Source: Billgrantia pellis (GTDB lineage Bacteria > Pseudomonadota > Gammaproteobacteria > Pseudomonadales > Halomonadaceae). Taken from it: a stretch of 64,000 nt of DNA. The notes under the pieces are model-generated. The model had not been told where the DNA came from. It made no database searches and was given only the letters and a program-made list of their open reading frames with translations. This document shows, piece by piece, positions 1 to 8,669 of the stretch; position 1 is the stretch's first letter; every line of letters begins with the position of its first letter. The DNA lies in NCBI RefSeq assembly GCF_008297955.1, contig NZ_VTPY01000006.1, positions 1-64,000 on the forward strand, given 5' to 3'. Position numbers and translations under genes: made by a program.

Positions 1-202
1 CGGCGCGCTCTTCGAGCGACGTTTCGCGGTAGGTGGCGAAGGCCGCCTCGGCGAGTTCGCAGGCACGCTCGACCTCGGCCTTGCCACCGCCCACGTAGGT
101 GGGCTCGAGGGTCTCGCCGGTGGCGGGGTTGACGGCGTGGATGGGCTGGGAACTGCCGCTAACGGCGTCGCGGCCGATCAGCATCTTGCCTAGCAGGGAC
201 AT
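1..202 (-). CDS. 2-oxoglutarate semialdehyde (2,5-dioxovalerate) dehydrogenase, N-terminal part
   Basis: Only the first 67 codons are inside the window; the gene runs off the left edge. The protein starts MSLLGKMLIGRD and contains HAVNPATGE, the usual N-terminal segment of NAD(P)-dependent aldehyde dehydrogenases. The catalytic Cys and Glu lie outside, so the family is seen but the substrate is not. The assignment is inferred from position: it is last in a minus-strand block whose enzymes all lead to 2,5-dioxopentanoate, which this enzyme would oxidise to 2-oxoglutarate. The ATG at 202 is preceded by AGGAG. It follows the GntR regulator gene after about 65 bases. Confidence 0.72.
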   Translation of the reverse strand, partial: MSLLGKMLIGRDAVSGSSQPIHAVNPATGETLEPTYVGGGKAEVERACELAEAAFATYRETSLEERA

Positions 203-267
203 GGTCGCTCCTGAGTGTCCGACATGAATGAGAACGGAAGCCATCGATTCAGGCTTACTGGTACTTT

Positions 268-1035
268 TCAGGCTTCCTGGTACTTGGCGTACATGGTCCG
301 CGCGCGGTTGAGATGCTGGAACATCATTTCGCGCGCCGCTTCGGGGTCACGGGCCAGGATCGCCTCGAGCACGTAGGTATGCTCCTCCTCCACTCGGGCG
401 AGGTACTTGTCCGTGGCCGCGGTGTTGATTTCGATGCTCATCAGCTTGGCGCGGGGAATCACGCTCTGGCTCAGCTGTTCGTAGAAGACCTGGAAGAAGG
501 GGTTCTTGGTGGCGGCGGCGATGACATAGTGAAACCCGTAATCCTCTTCACGCGCCTGGGACTTTGCCGCTCGCGCTGCGATGAAGGCGGCGTGCTTCTC
601 CTCGAGGATGCGACGATCCTCGGCGTCGTGCCGCTCGGCAGCCAGCGCTGCCGCCGCCGGCTCGAGATGTAGCCGCAGCTCGAGCACGTGGAGGATGTCC
701 TCGACGGTGGTCGGACTGATGCGCTCGGCCGGCATCGCCTCGACCGTGGTCGAACGCAGCACGGTGGTGCCGACGCCGCGGCGCGTCTCGACCAGCCCCA
801 ACGACTTGAGATGGGTGATGGCCTCACGGATCACCGTGCGGCTGACGCCGAAGGCATCGCACAGCCCGTTCTCGGTCGGCAGCTTTTCGCCCACATTGAT
901 ATTGCCATTGACGATCAGCGCCTCGAGCTGGTCGGCGACATGCAGGGACAGGCTTCCCTGACGTGAAAGCTTATGGACTTTCAGCGGCTTCGAGTCAGTC
1001 TTGAAAACGCTTTTGCCTGTCATGTCACCATCCAT
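268..1035 (-). CDS. FadR-type GntR family transcriptional regulator (likely aldarate/uronate repressor)
   Basis: A 255-residue DNA-binding regulator. Residues about 25-95 form a winged helix typical of GntR proteins (KLPTENGLCDAFGVSRTVIREA, the recognition region, then GLVETRRGVGT). Residues about 110-250 form an FCD ligand-binding domain with His and Asp/Glu residues (ELRLHLEPAAA, FHYVIAAATKNPFF, HTYVLEAILARD) that in this family bind metal and a carboxylated effector. It lies between udh and the semialdehyde dehydrogenase, so I infer that it controls the surrounding sugar-acid genes, probably through the repeated motif at 7162-7182 and 14431-14451. The start could be the ATG at 1035 or at 1023; neither has a strong ribosome site. 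Confidence 0.88.
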   Translation of the reverse strand: MDGDMTGKSVFKTDSKPLKVHKLSRQGSLSLHVADQLEALIVNGNINVGEKLPTENGLCDAFGVSRTVIREAITHLKSLGLVETRRGVGTTVLRSTTVEAMPAERISPTTVEDILHVLELRLHLEPAAAALAAERHDAEDRRILEEKHAAFIAARAAKSQAREEDYGFHYVIAAATKNPFFQVFYEQLSQSVIPRAKLMSIEINTAATDKYLARVEEEHTYVLEAILARDPEAAREMMFQHLNRARTMYAKYQEA

Positions 1036-1083
1036 CGGTCATGGGTCGCCGTCGTTGAGGAGTATCTCGCCACCGGGCCGTCA

Positions 1084-1881
1084 TCAGTCGTCGGGGTGCC
1101 CGGAGGTGGCAAACGGTCCACCCTGGTAGATGACCGCCGGATCCTTGGGGTCGAGATTGGCATCGAGCGCTTCCATCTCTTCGCGCCACGGCTCCGAGCT
1201 GTCCTTCGGCACCCAGCCGAGGAAGGCGGCCTTGCTGTTGTCCCACCAGCGTTCGGCGTTGTTCGAGAAGCCGTAGACCACGGTATAGGCCAGGCGCGGC
1301 GTGACGATGGCACGCTGCACCAGAGCGACGAAGTCCTCGGCGCTCAGCCAGATCGCCAGCTTGCGCGTATCGGTCGGCTTGGGGTGGCACCAGCCGATGC
1401 GCACGCTGAGGGTCTCGACGCCGAACTTGTCATGATACAGACACGCCAGGTCCTCGCCGAAGCACTTGGTCACGCCATAGAGCGAGTCGGGCCGACGCGG
1501 CACGTCGGCATCGATCCGCTGCGTGCGCTCGTAGTATCCGGTGGTGTGGTTGGAACTGGCGAAGATCACCCGCGGCTTGCCGTGCCGACGCACCGCCTCG
1601 TACAGATTGTAGGTACCCACGATGTTGGCCTGCAGCAGGCTCGCCCAGGGTTTCTCCAGCGAGACGCCACCCAGGTGCACGATGGCATCGCAGCCCTGGA
1701 CCAGCGCATTGACGGCTTCGGCATCGGCGAGGTCGCACGCCATGAGCTCCTCGTGGTCGGCCGCCTCGCCGAGATCGGCAATGTCCGACAAGCGCACCGT
1801 ACGGGCCAGCTGCGCCAGGTACGGACGGATGATGCGGCCCATGCCGCCGGCGGCACCCGTTACCAAAAGACGATCTATCAT
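1084..1881 (-). CDS. udh: uronate dehydrogenase
   Basis: A 265-residue short-chain dehydrogenase of the extended (epimerase-like) class. It has the Rossmann motif TGAAGGMG (residues 8-15), the acid Asp-33 region that favours NAD, SSNH (109-112) and the catalytic YGVTK pair Tyr-135/Lys-139, as in Agrobacterium and Pseudomonas uronate dehydrogenases. It oxidises D-galacturonate or D-glucuronate to the 1,5-aldarolactone with NAD+. The downstream lactone enzymes Gli and Gci are encoded just upstream in the same direction, which supports the call strongly. AGGAGG sits 6 bases before the ATG. It is transcribed after gli with a short gap. Confidence 0.93.
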   Translation of the reverse strand: MIDRLLVTGAAGGMGRIIRPYLAQLARTVRLSDIADLGEAADHEELMACDLADAEAVNALVQGCDAIVHLGGVSLEKPWASLLQANIVGTYNLYEAVRRHGKPRVIFASSNHTTGYYERTQRIDADVPRRPDSLYGVTKCFGEDLACLYHDKFGVETLSVRIGWCHPKPTDTRKLAIWLSAEDFVALVQRAIVTPRLAYTVVYGFSNNAERWWDNSKAAFLGWVPKDSSEPWREEMEALDANLDPKDPAVIYQGGPFATSGHPDD

Positions 1882-1908
1882 GCATTTCCTCCTCTCATCG
1901 GATAAGGG

Positions 1909-2772
1909 TCAGAAGCCGTACAGGGCGGCGGGGTTGTCGACCAGGATGCGACGGCGATCCTCGGGACCGGCCCACTCGAGCAGCACGTCGAGCTGTTCGG
2001 CATCGTCCGGGTACTGCTCGCGCGGCACGCCGACGTGAGGCCAGTTCGAGCCCCAGATCACCCGCTCGGGGGCATGGCCGATGACCCGGCGGGCGATCAC
2101 TCCCACGTCCTCGTAGCGCGGCCCGCCGGTCAGGCTCGCCTCGTAGCCGGCGCAGACCTTGAACCAGGCATTGCCGCGGTCGAGCAGCCGCAGGATGTCG
2201 TCGACACGGCGATCGTCTGCCGCCACCGGCGGCATGAACTTGCCGATGTGATCGATGATGTACTCGCCCTCGATGCGCTGCAGGCCTTCGAGATAATCGT
2301 CCAGCTGCTGGCCGTTGAACTGCACCATCAGATGCCAGCCCAGCGGACGAATCCGGCGCTCGACCTCGAGCATGCTGGCATGGGTCACCGCACCGCCAGG
2401 CAGGTTCATGATCCGCGCCCCGCGCACGCCCTTCTCATGCCAGGCGCGCAACGCTTCGGCAGGCGTTTGCGGTGACACCGCCGCCACACCGCGGGCAGAC
2501 GTCGTTCCCAGTTGGGTCAGCGCCTCGAGCAGAGCGCCGTTGTCGAGCTGATAGGCGTTCGGCTGGGTGATTACCACCCGCTCCAGCCCCAGGCGCGCCT
2601 GCACGCGGGCGTAATCCTCCGGCGTCGCCAGCTCGGCGATACCGGGCCCGCCGGGCTGGGCCTCGAAGCCGGGCAGGTAGAGATGAATGTGGCAGTCGGT
2701 GGCGCCCGGCGGTGTTCCGAGCCGCGGCGCCGGCCCTTCCAGCGGCCGGGTATTGGCAGGTATCGCTGTCAC
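1909..2772 (-). CDS. gli: D-galactarolactone isomerase (amidohydrolase family)
   Basis: A 287-residue amidohydrolase-superfamily protein. Residues 26-30 are DCHIH, the first-strand motif; later HIGKF, GSNWPH and a C-terminal DNPAALYGF follow the 2-pyrone-4,6-dicarboxylate hydrolase/galactarolactone isomerase pattern. The known role of Gli in Agrobacterium is to convert D-galactaro-1,5-lactone made by Udh to the 1,4-lactone used by Gci. I chose the GTG at 2772 because AAGGAGG at 2782-2788 lies 9 bases before it and because the longer reading frame would overlap gci. This leaves a 4-base gap to gci, so the two are surely co-translated. Another amidohydrolase activity cannot be excluded by sequence alone. 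Confidence 0.86.
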   Translation of the reverse strand: MTAIPANTRPLEGPAPRLGTPPGATDCHIHLYLPGFEAQPGGPGIAELATPEDYARVQARLGLERVVITQPNAYQLDNGALLEALTQLGTTSARGVAAVSPQTPAEALRAWHEKGVRGARIMNLPGGAVTHASMLEVERRIRPLGWHLMVQFNGQQLDDYLEGLQRIEGEYIIDHIGKFMPPVAADDRRVDDILRLLDRGNAWFKVCAGYEASLTGGPRYEDVGVIARRVIGHAPERVIWGSNWPHVGVPREQYPDDAEQLDVLLEWAGPEDRRRILVDNPAALYGF

Positions 2773-2776
2773 GTCG

Positions 2777-3913
2777 TCATGCCTCCTTGAGGGCGAAACG
2801 GCTGAGCGTCTCGCGGTCGATCTCGATGCCGAGCCCGGGCCCATCGGGAATCGTCACCACGCCCCGGTCGTGCTCGATGGGCGTGGTCACTACCGCTTGG
2901 CGGAAGGGGTTGACGGTGCGGTCGAACTCGAGAATCGGCTCGATCGGGCTGCGCCGCGGCGGGCTGGGTGGCAGCGCCGCCATGAATTGCAGGCTGGCGG
3001 CCAGGCATACGGCGGTGCCCCACACATGCGGCACCAGGCGTACGCCGTGCAGCGCGGCCATGTCGGCCACGCGGCGAATCTCGCTGAAACCGCCGACACC
3101 GCAGATGTCGGGCTGGAGAATATCCACGGCGCGGGTGGCGAGTGGCTCCTGCATGGCATAGCGGCCGTGCCAGGTCTCGCCCCCGGCGACGGGGATCGGC
3201 TGGTCGGCGCGCACCGCGCGATAGGCCGAGACGTGCTCGGGCAATACCGGCTCCTCGAACCAGTCGATGCCGAACTTCGCTGCCCTGCGGCCCACCTCGA
3301 CGGCTTCGAGGGTGTCGTAGCCGTGATTGGCGTCGATCATCAGGCGCATGTCGGGCCCGATCGATTCGCGCACCGCCTCGATGACGCGCAGGTCCTCCTC
3401 GACGTCGAAGCCGATCTTGATCTTCACCGCATGGAAACCCTCGCGGCGGTATCCCGCCACTTCCCGCGCGATGTCCTCGACACGATCCACGCCCTCCCGG
3501 CGGAACGAACCGGTGGCATAGGCCTGCACGCTGTCGCGGAAGCGGCCGCCGAGCAGGGTCGCGACCGGCACCCCGAAATGCTTGCCCTTGATGTCCCACA
3601 GGGCGATGTCGATGCCGCTCAGGGCAGTGACGGTCAGGCCGCGCTGGCCCTGGTCACGCAGCCGATTGTAGAGATCGAGCCAGACCTTCTCGGTCTGCAG
3701 CGGGTCCTGGCCGACCAGGGCGGCGGCATAGGCCCGCACGACGGCGGCGTTGGGCTTGGCCGGGCCCAGGCACTCGCCCCAGCCCGTGGTGCCGTCGTCG
3801 CAGATGACCTCGACCAGGCAGTGCTGGCGCCGGGTGAAGTGCATGGAGGCGCTTTCGAAAGCGGTCTCCAGCGCATGGTCGAGGATATGAGTATGTACGG
3901 CTGCAATCTTCAT
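2777..3913 (-). CDS. gci: D-galactarolactone cycloisomerase (enolase superfamily)
   Basis: A 378-residue member of the mandelate racemase/muconate lactonizing group of the enolase superfamily. Visible active-site elements are the KIK motif (Lys-164, Lys-166), metal ligands Asp-194 (MIDAN), Glu-220 or 221 (WFEEP) and Glu-246 (AGGET), and the general base His-296 (VPHVWG). Gci opens D-galactaro-1,4-lactone to 3-deoxy-2-keto-hexarate, the substrate of KdgD. The order udh-gli-gci next to kdgD matches the Agrobacterium pathway, which is why I prefer this to a generic racemase or sugar-acid dehydratase. It starts at an ATG at 3913, after dctM. Confidence 0.87.
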   Translation of the reverse strand: MKIAAVHTHILDHALETAFESASMHFTRRQHCLVEVICDDGTTGWGECLGPAKPNAAVVRAYAAALVGQDPLQTEKVWLDLYNRLRDQGQRGLTVTALSGIDIALWDIKGKHFGVPVATLLGGRFRDSVQAYATGSFRREGVDRVEDIAREVAGYRREGFHAVKIKIGFDVEEDLRVIEAVRESIGPDMRLMIDANHGYDTLEAVEVGRRAAKFGIDWFEEPVLPEHVSAYRAVRADQPIPVAGGETWHGRYAMQEPLATRAVDILQPDICGVGGFSEIRRVADMAALHGVRLVPHVWGTAVCLAASLQFMAALPPSPPRRSPIEPILEFDRTVNPFRQAVVTTPIEHDRGVVTIPDGPGLGIEIDRETLSRFALKEA

Positions 3914-3949
3914 ACAGGGAGTCCGTTGTACGGTTCGGTCGTTGGATGC

Positions 3950-5230
3950 TCAGCGGAACAGCGCAGGCAGCGACAGCGAGACGGCCGGCACGTAGGTCAC
4001 CAGCATCAGGGCGACGAACAGCGCCAGGTAGAATGGCCAGATGGTACGCACGGCCTGCTCGATCTTGATCTTGCCGATCACGCAGCCGACGAACAGGCAG
4101 GCCCCCACCGGCGGCGTGCACAGGCCGAGGCCCAGATTCATCATCATGATGATGCCGAACTGGATCGGGTCCATGCCGAACTGCATGGCCACCGGCAGGA
4201 AGATCGGCGTGCAGATCAGGATCAGCGCCGCCATGTCCATGATCATGCCGAGCCCCAGCAGCAGCAGGTTGAGCAGCAGGAAGATGACGATGGGATTATC
4301 GGAAAGCGCCATCAGCACCTCGGTCAGCAGCTGCGGCACGTTGTACAGCGCCAGCAGGTAGGAGAACGCCGAGGCGCAGCCGACCAGGATCATGACCAGC
4401 GCCGTGGTTTTCACCGACTGCAGCACCGCCGCCTTGAACGACGCCCAACGCAGCTCACGGTAGACCAGCGCAGTGACCACGATGGCGTAGATGGCGCCAA
4501 AGGCCCCGGATTCGGTCACGGTGAGAACGCCCGACAGCACCCCGCCGACAATGATCACGGCGGTCAATAGGCCCGGCAGGGCCGCGGCAAGGCTGATGAC
4601 CAGCACATTCCAGCCGGGGAAGGTCTCGCCCTGGTAGCCACGCTTCACCGCCACCAGGTAGGCCGCCACGGCCAGGGTCAGACACATCAGAATCCCCGGC
4701 ACGATGCCGGCGATGAACAGCTGGGTGACCGAGATACCGCCGCCGGCCGCCACGGCATAGAGGATCATGTTGTGGCTCGGCGGTATCACCACCCCGGCGA
4801 CCGATGAGGTCACCGTGACGTTCACGGCATAATCGGCGTCGTAGCCCTTCTCCTTCATGACCGGCACGAGGATCGAGCCGAGCGCCGACGTATCGGCCAC
4901 GGCGGAACCCGAAATGCCGCCGAAGAGCATCGAGGAGGTGACGTTGACGATACCCAGGCCACCCCGCACCTTGCCCACCGCAGCCGACGCCAGACGCACC
5001 AGGCGGGTGGAAATACCGCCATGCAGCATCAGTTCGCCGGCAAAGATGAAGAACGGGATGGCCAGTAGCGAGAAGACCGAAATGCCCGACAGAATGCGCT
5101 GGAAAGCGACGAACAGCGGCAGCCCCTCGTAGAGGAAGGTCGCGACGGCAGCCAGCCCCACGGCGAAGGCCACGGGCGCGCCTGCCAGCAGGCCGAGAAA
5201 GAAGAGTCCGAACAGAATGGCAAGGCCCAT
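3950..5230 (-). CDS. dctM: TRAP transporter large permease subunit, DctM family
   Basis: A 426-residue very hydrophobic protein with about 12 membrane segments. It shows the DctM features SAVADTSALGSILVPVM near residue 110 and PPSHNMILYAVAAGG near 150, plus a C-terminal LGLCTPPVGACLFVGC. It is the sodium-driven membrane channel part of a tripartite ATP-independent periplasmic transporter. It starts two bases after the dctQ stop and lies between dctQ and gci, so the imported substrate is probably a uronate or an aldarate. The identity of the substrate is inference from the neighbours. Confidence 0.93.
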   Translation of the reverse strand: MGLAILFGLFFLGLLAGAPVAFAVGLAAVATFLYEGLPLFVAFQRILSGISVFSLLAIPFFIFAGELMLHGGISTRLVRLASAAVGKVRGGLGIVNVTSSMLFGGISGSAVADTSALGSILVPVMKEKGYDADYAVNVTVTSSVAGVVIPPSHNMILYAVAAGGGISVTQLFIAGIVPGILMCLTLAVAAYLVAVKRGYQGETFPGWNVLVISLAAALPGLLTAVIIVGGVLSGVLTVTESGAFGAIYAIVVTALVYRELRWASFKAAVLQSVKTTALVMILVGCASAFSYLLALYNVPQLLTEVLMALSDNPIVIFLLLNLLLLGLGMIMDMAALILICTPIFLPVAMQFGMDPIQFGIIMMMNLGLGLCTPPVGACLFVGCVIGKIKIEQAVRTIWPFYLALFVALMLVTYVPAVSLSLPALFR

Positions 5231-5232
5231 GG

Positions 5233-5772
5233 TCAGTTGCCCTCGTCAGAGTCGTTGCCGGAGAGTCGCGACACGATATTGGCCACGGCGAAGAACACGA
5301 TCAGTCCACCGCAGATCACCAGTGGCGCGGCACGCCAGCTCTCGGAGAGACGGATCATGGGAATCGCCCGCTCAAGGTTGGTCATGACCAGGCCCCAGCC
5401 CTGGTACGCCATGAAGGCGCCGAAGGTCACGATGAAGAGATCGGCGATATAGCGGAAGATCGTCCTGAAGGGCTCGGGCATCCCCTCGCGCACGAAGTCG
5501 ATGCTCAAGTGGGTGTTTCCTCTGACGCCGGCCGCCGCCCCCAGGCAGGTGACGTAGACGACGAGCAGCAGGGAAGCCTGCTCGACCCAGGTTGGCGTGT
5601 TGTTCAGCACGTAGCGGCCGAACACCAGCCAGCCGAAGATGGCGATAAGGAAGACCAACAGTACGCCCGCCACCGCCAGGCAGAGATTGGCGATGGCGTC
5701 CAGTATCCGGCTTGTCCGCTTTCGCAGCTGGGGAGGATTCACAGCGACCTCGTGGTCAGCATAGGTTCTCAA
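5233..5772 (-). CDS. dctQ: TRAP transporter small permease subunit, DctQ family
   Basis: A protein of about 179 residues with four membrane spans and the DctQ pattern (LVFGRYVLNNTPTWVEQ, YVTCLGAAAGVRGNTHLSID). It forms the membrane complex with DctM. I place the start at a TTG at 5772, because AAGGAGG (5781-5787) lies 8 bases upstream. The only start further upstream in the frame, GTG 5823, would put a perfect 12-bp hairpin (5788-5816) inside the coding region. A later GTG start is the other alternative. Confidence 0.88.
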   Translation of the reverse strand: MRTYADHEVAVNPPQLRKRTSRILDAIANLCLAVAGVLLVFLIAIFGWLVFGRYVLNNTPTWVEQASLLLVVYVTCLGAAAGVRGNTHLSIDFVREGMPEPFRTIFRYIADLFIVTFGAFMAYQGWGLVMTNLERAIPMIRLSESWRAAPLVICGGLIVFFAVANIVSRLSGNDSDEGN

Positions 5773-5787
5773 GGCGTCAGCCTCCTT

Positions 5788-5816
5788 CCCCCTCGGCGCG
5801 CCTGGCGCCGAGGGGG
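5788..5816 (-). promoter_or_regulatory. Intercistronic stem-loop between dctP and dctQ
   Basis: A perfect inverted repeat: 12-bp GC-rich arms (5788-5799 and 5805-5816) around a 5-base loop. It lies in the gap between the dctP stop and the ribosome site of dctQ and has no T-run. Hairpins at this spot in binding-protein operons generally protect the upstream message or dampen read-through, so the periplasmic protein is made in excess over the permease. That role is inferred here. Confidence 0.75.
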
Positions 5817-5831
5817 ACGTCACGGCGAAGC

Positions 5832-6833
5832 TCAGTTTGAGTTCCGGATGGCGTCGATCAGGCTCTCGAGGTCAGGATTCTCCTCGATGAAAGCCGCATA
5901 GACGGGTTCCATCTTCTCCTGGAAGGCCGCCTTGTCCTCCACTTCGTTGATCTCGATACCGGCATCCAGCACGATCTGCCGGCTCTCCTGAGAACCCTCG
6001 ACCCACAGCTGTCGCTGCAGCTCGGACGCCTTGACGGCCTCCTCGCGCACGATCTTCTGATCTTTGGGCGAGAGCGCTTCCCAGCTTGCCTTGGCGATGC
6101 ACAGGCACTCGGGAATGATCAGGTGTTCCGTGAGAGAGTAGTAATCGGCGGCCTCGTAGTGGTTGCTGGACTCGAACGAGGGATAGTTGTTCTCCGCTCC
6201 ATCGAGCACCCCGGTCTTGAGCGCCTGATAGACCTCGCCGTAGGCCATCGGAGTGGCATTGCCGCCGAGGGCCTCGATCATCTCGACGTACAGGTCGTTG
6301 TTCATGACCCGGATCTTCAGGCCCTGCACGTCCTCGGGCGTGTGCACGGGGCGTTCGGTGTTGTAGAGACTGCGCGCACCTGAATCGAACCAGGAAAGGG
6401 CGACCAGGTTCTTTTCCGCCAGGGCGTCGGCGAATTGTTGACCGATCTCGCCGTCCATCACCTCATGCATGTGCTCGACGCTGCTGAAGATGAAGGGCAA
6501 GGAGAGCACGTTGGTTTCCTTCACGATGGGGCCCATCGGCCCCATGTTGAAGTTGGCGAAATCCAGCGCGCCGTTACGGGTCTGCTCGATGGCATCGGGC
6601 TGATCACCGAGTACGCCGTTGTTATAGACCTGTACCGTGAGCCGCCCCTCGGTGCGCTCGGTCACGTTCTCGGCAAAGGCTTCCAGCGCCTCGGTATTGG
6701 GGTAGCCCGGCGGGTGGATGTTCCAGCCGCGCCAATCCTCGGCCTGGGCCGGCAGCGACAACGCCATCACGGTGGCGGATACGGATACGGCAACAGCACT
6801 CATCGTCTTGGTCGTTGTATTCATGTTTTTCAC
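5832..6833 (-). CDS. dctP: TRAP transporter periplasmic solute-binding protein, DctP family
   Basis: About 333 residues. An N-terminal signal peptide ends near [10 protein letters not shown], and a DctP fold follows, with [15 protein letters not shown] near residue 70, the conserved Arg in GLKIRVMNN that salt-bridges the substrate carboxylate, and [23 protein letters not shown]. The mature protein is strongly acidic, as expected for a halophile periplasm. The GTG at 6833 is favoured because AGGAG (6840-6844) is 6 bases away; the ATG at 6824 is possible. The gene is preceded by the remains of a kdgD copy rather than a normal leader. A uronate or aldarate substrate is inferred from context. Confidence 0.92.
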   Translation of the reverse strand: MKNMNTTTKTMSAVAVSVSATVMALSLPAQAEDWRGWNIHPPGYPNTEALEAFAENVTERTEGRLTVQVYNNGVLGDQPDAIEQTRNGALDFANFNMGPMGPIVKETNVLSLPFIFSSVEHMHEVMDGEIGQQFADALAEKNLVALSWFDSGARSLYNTERPVHTPEDVQGLKIRVMNNDLYVEMIEALGGNATPMAYGEVYQALKTGVLDGAENNYPSFESSNHYEAADYYSLTEHLIIPECLCIAKASWEALSPKDQKIVREEAVKASELQRQLWVEGSQESRQIVLDAGIEINEVEDKAAFQEKMEPVYAAFIEENPDLESLIDAIRNSN

Positions 6834-6879
6834 GACGCACTCCTCTGAATTGTTCTTGGTGTTGTGGTTGGTGAACCTC

Positions 6880-7090
6880 CAATCGGTTCCGCTCTTCCAG
6901 GGTGGGCATGACCAGAGGCGCTCGTACGCTTCCGGCCGGGCGGCCAATGATTTCGGCACCCGCCTTGATCAGGCTGACGGCATACCCCGCTTTTCGGTCC
7001 CTGAGATCGACGAAGGGAATGAAGAAGTCGTTGGTGGATAGCTGTCGGCATCGAAGCGGCCTTCATCACGGCGGCTCTGGAAAACGTCAC
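6880..7090 (-). pseudogene. Decayed internal-deletion copy of kdgD
   Basis: A second, non-functional kdgD. It keeps the start (GTG 7090, ribosome site AAGAGGAA, FSRAAV), a short GRFDADSY block and the C-terminal part. Bases 6953-7036 are identical over 84 positions to 13533-13616 of intact kdgD, and 7037-7061 are identical to 14239-14263. The junction at 7036/7037 therefore marks a 622-bp deletion, and a second deletion of roughly 50 bp lies nearer the start. Both break the frame, and the catalytic Tyr and Lys are gone. The C-terminal end fades after [10 protein letters not shown] and runs into the dctP leader. Confidence 0.88.
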
Positions 7091-7161
7091 GATCATTCCT
7101 CTTGGTCGACGCGCCTTACCGGTTCTCTCCGTGAAGCTTTGTAGAAAGCTTTCTTTTTATA

Positions 7162-7208
7162 ATACATCATACAACATACAAGCTAATCGCCCGCCTCCAG
7201 GCTTGCAA
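7162..7208 (-). promoter_or_regulatory. Promoter and operator upstream of the kdgD pseudogene and dctPQM
   Basis: Read on the minus strand, a -35 TTGCAA (7203-7208) and a -10-like TAGCTT (7180-7185) are 17 bases apart. They are followed by a repetitive element, TTGTATG then TTGTATGATGTAT (within 7162-7182), overlapping the expected start point. The same layout recurs at 14431-14477 before intact kdgD. The -35 sits inside the palindrome GGCTTGCAAGCC. The shared element is the best candidate operator for the GntR regulator of this block. Confidence 0.62.
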
Positions 7209-7299
7209 GCCAGCCCATGGTCGAACTCGACTAAAGTACAAGCGGAACGCTACGCGGCTTGCCGCCATGGCGATCGCAACTGAAAGGTGCCAGCAAGGC

Positions 7300-8625
7300 T
7301 CAGCGCACCAGCGCCGGTTTCTTCGGATCGAACTCCCAGCCGGGAATCAGGTACTGCATCGCCATGGCGTCGTTGCGCTGCGTCACGTCGAGTCCTTGAT
7401 AGAGGCGATGGGCCTCCATCAGCTTGTCTTCGTCGAGCTCGATACCCAGGCCGGGCGTTCCGGGCACCGCCAGCTTGCCGTCGCGGATGCGGAACGGCTC
7501 CTTGGTGATGCGCTGGCCGTCCTGCCAGATCCAGTGGGTGTCGATGGCGGTGATCTCGCCGGGGCAGGCCGCGGCCACATGGGTCATCATCGCCAGCGAA
7601 ACATCGAAGTGGTTATTGCTGTGCGAGCCCCAGGTCATGCCCCACTCATTGCACAGCTCCCCCACCTTGACGGCGCCCTGCATGGTCCAGAAGTGGCAAT
7701 CCGCCAACGGGATGTCCACGGCGTTGAGCTGCACGGCGTACTGCAGCTGCTTGAAGTCCGTCGCGATCATGTTGGTCGCGGTGGGCAGGCCAGTACGCTT
7801 CTTGAACTCGGCCATGGTTTCGCGCCCCGAGTAGCTCTCTTCCTGGCCGCAGGGATCCTCAGCATAGCTCAGCAGGTGCTTGATCGGCTCCAGCACCCGC
7901 ACCGCCTCGTCGAGCGTCCAGGCGCCGTTGGGGTCGAGCGTCAAGCGCGCCTCGGGGAAGGCTTCGTGAAGGGCGCGAATGCAGTCGGCCTCTTCCTCGC
8001 CACGCAGCACGCCGCCCTTGAGCTTGAAGTCCTTGAAGCCGTAGCGCGCATAGGCCGCCTTGGCCAGGTTGGCGACCGCCTCCGGGGTCAGCGCCTCGCG
8101 GCAGCGCACCTCGTCCCACTCGTCGCTGGGGTTCTCGGGCCGGGGATAGGGCAGGTCGGTCTTGGCCGGATCGCCCAGCAGGAACAGGTAGCCCAGCGCC
8201 TCGACCTCGTCGCGCTGACGCCCGTACTGGCCCAGCAAGTCGGCCACCGGCCGCTGTACCGCCTGGCCATAGAGGTCGTACAGGGCCGACTCGATACCGG
8301 TGATGACATGCACCGCCACGCGCAGATCGAAGGTCTGACGACCGCGCTCCTCTCGCCCGTTCCTGGCCAGCAGCAGGCGCGCCTGGTTGAGGGTCTGCTT
8401 GATGTCGTTGACGCGCGATCCCTCGACCAGCGAGCGGCACTGCTCGAGCCCCTTGAGGATGCCGGCGCTGGACGGGATCTCACCGACGCCCTGGTGACCT
8501 GCATCGTCCTCCAGGATGACCACGCAGCGAATGAACCAGGGCGCATGGCCACCACTGAGGTTCAACAGGAAACCGTCGTAGCCGGCAACCGGGACGATGC
8601 GCAACTTCTTGATCTTGGGAAACAT
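7300..8625 (-). CDS. gudD: Glucarate dehydratase
   Basis: A 441-residue enolase-superfamily enzyme, close to the 446 residues of E. coli GudD. Active-site residues are in register: KLK (Lys-201/203), Asp-231 (LDPNGAW), Glu-256 (YAEDPCG), Asn-285 (ATNMIATD), and the His-335/His-339 region (GSHSNNHFD). It dehydrates D-glucarate (and L-idarate) to 5-keto-4-deoxy-D-glucarate, the KdgD substrate. The ATG at 8625 is chosen over an upstream start that would overlap garD. It follows garD in the same direction and is probably in the kdgD-tctCBA-garD-gudD transcript. Confidence 0.95.
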   Translation of the reverse strand: MFPKIKKLRIVPVAGYDGFLLNLSGGHAPWFIRCVVILEDDAGHQGVGEIPSSAGILKGLEQCRSLVEGSRVNDIKQTLNQARLLLARNGREERGRQTFDLRVAVHVITGIESALYDLYGQAVQRPVADLLGQYGRQRDEVEALGYLFLLGDPAKTDLPYPRPENPSDEWDEVRCREALTPEAVANLAKAAYARYGFKDFKLKGGVLRGEEEADCIRALHEAFPEARLTLDPNGAWTLDEAVRVLEPIKHLLSYAEDPCGQEESYSGRETMAEFKKRTGLPTATNMIATDFKQLQYAVQLNAVDIPLADCHFWTMQGAVKVGELCNEWGMTWGSHSNNHFDVSLAMMTHVAAACPGEITAIDTHWIWQDGQRITKEPFRIRDGKLAVPGTPGLGIELDEDKLMEAHRLYQGLDVTQRNDAMAMQYLIPGWEFDPKKPALVR

Positions 8626-8669
8626 GAGACGTTCTACCTGTGAGTCTGGATTGGGGCCCGGTCTGTGCA

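Noticed and set aside
2687..4570. 627-codon plus-strand frame opposite gci and dctM
   Set aside because: His/Asp/Gln/Arg-rich low-complexity translation with no family features; an antisense shadow of gci and dctM.
5773..5823. GTG at 5823 as the dctQ start
   Set aside because: It would place the 12-bp hairpin inside the gene; the TTG at 5772 has a far better ribosome site.
7134..7160. AAGCTTT/AAAGCTT hairpin followed by a T-run on the plus strand
   Set aside because: No plus-strand gene ends there; more likely chance or a leader structure of the minus-strand dctP transcript.
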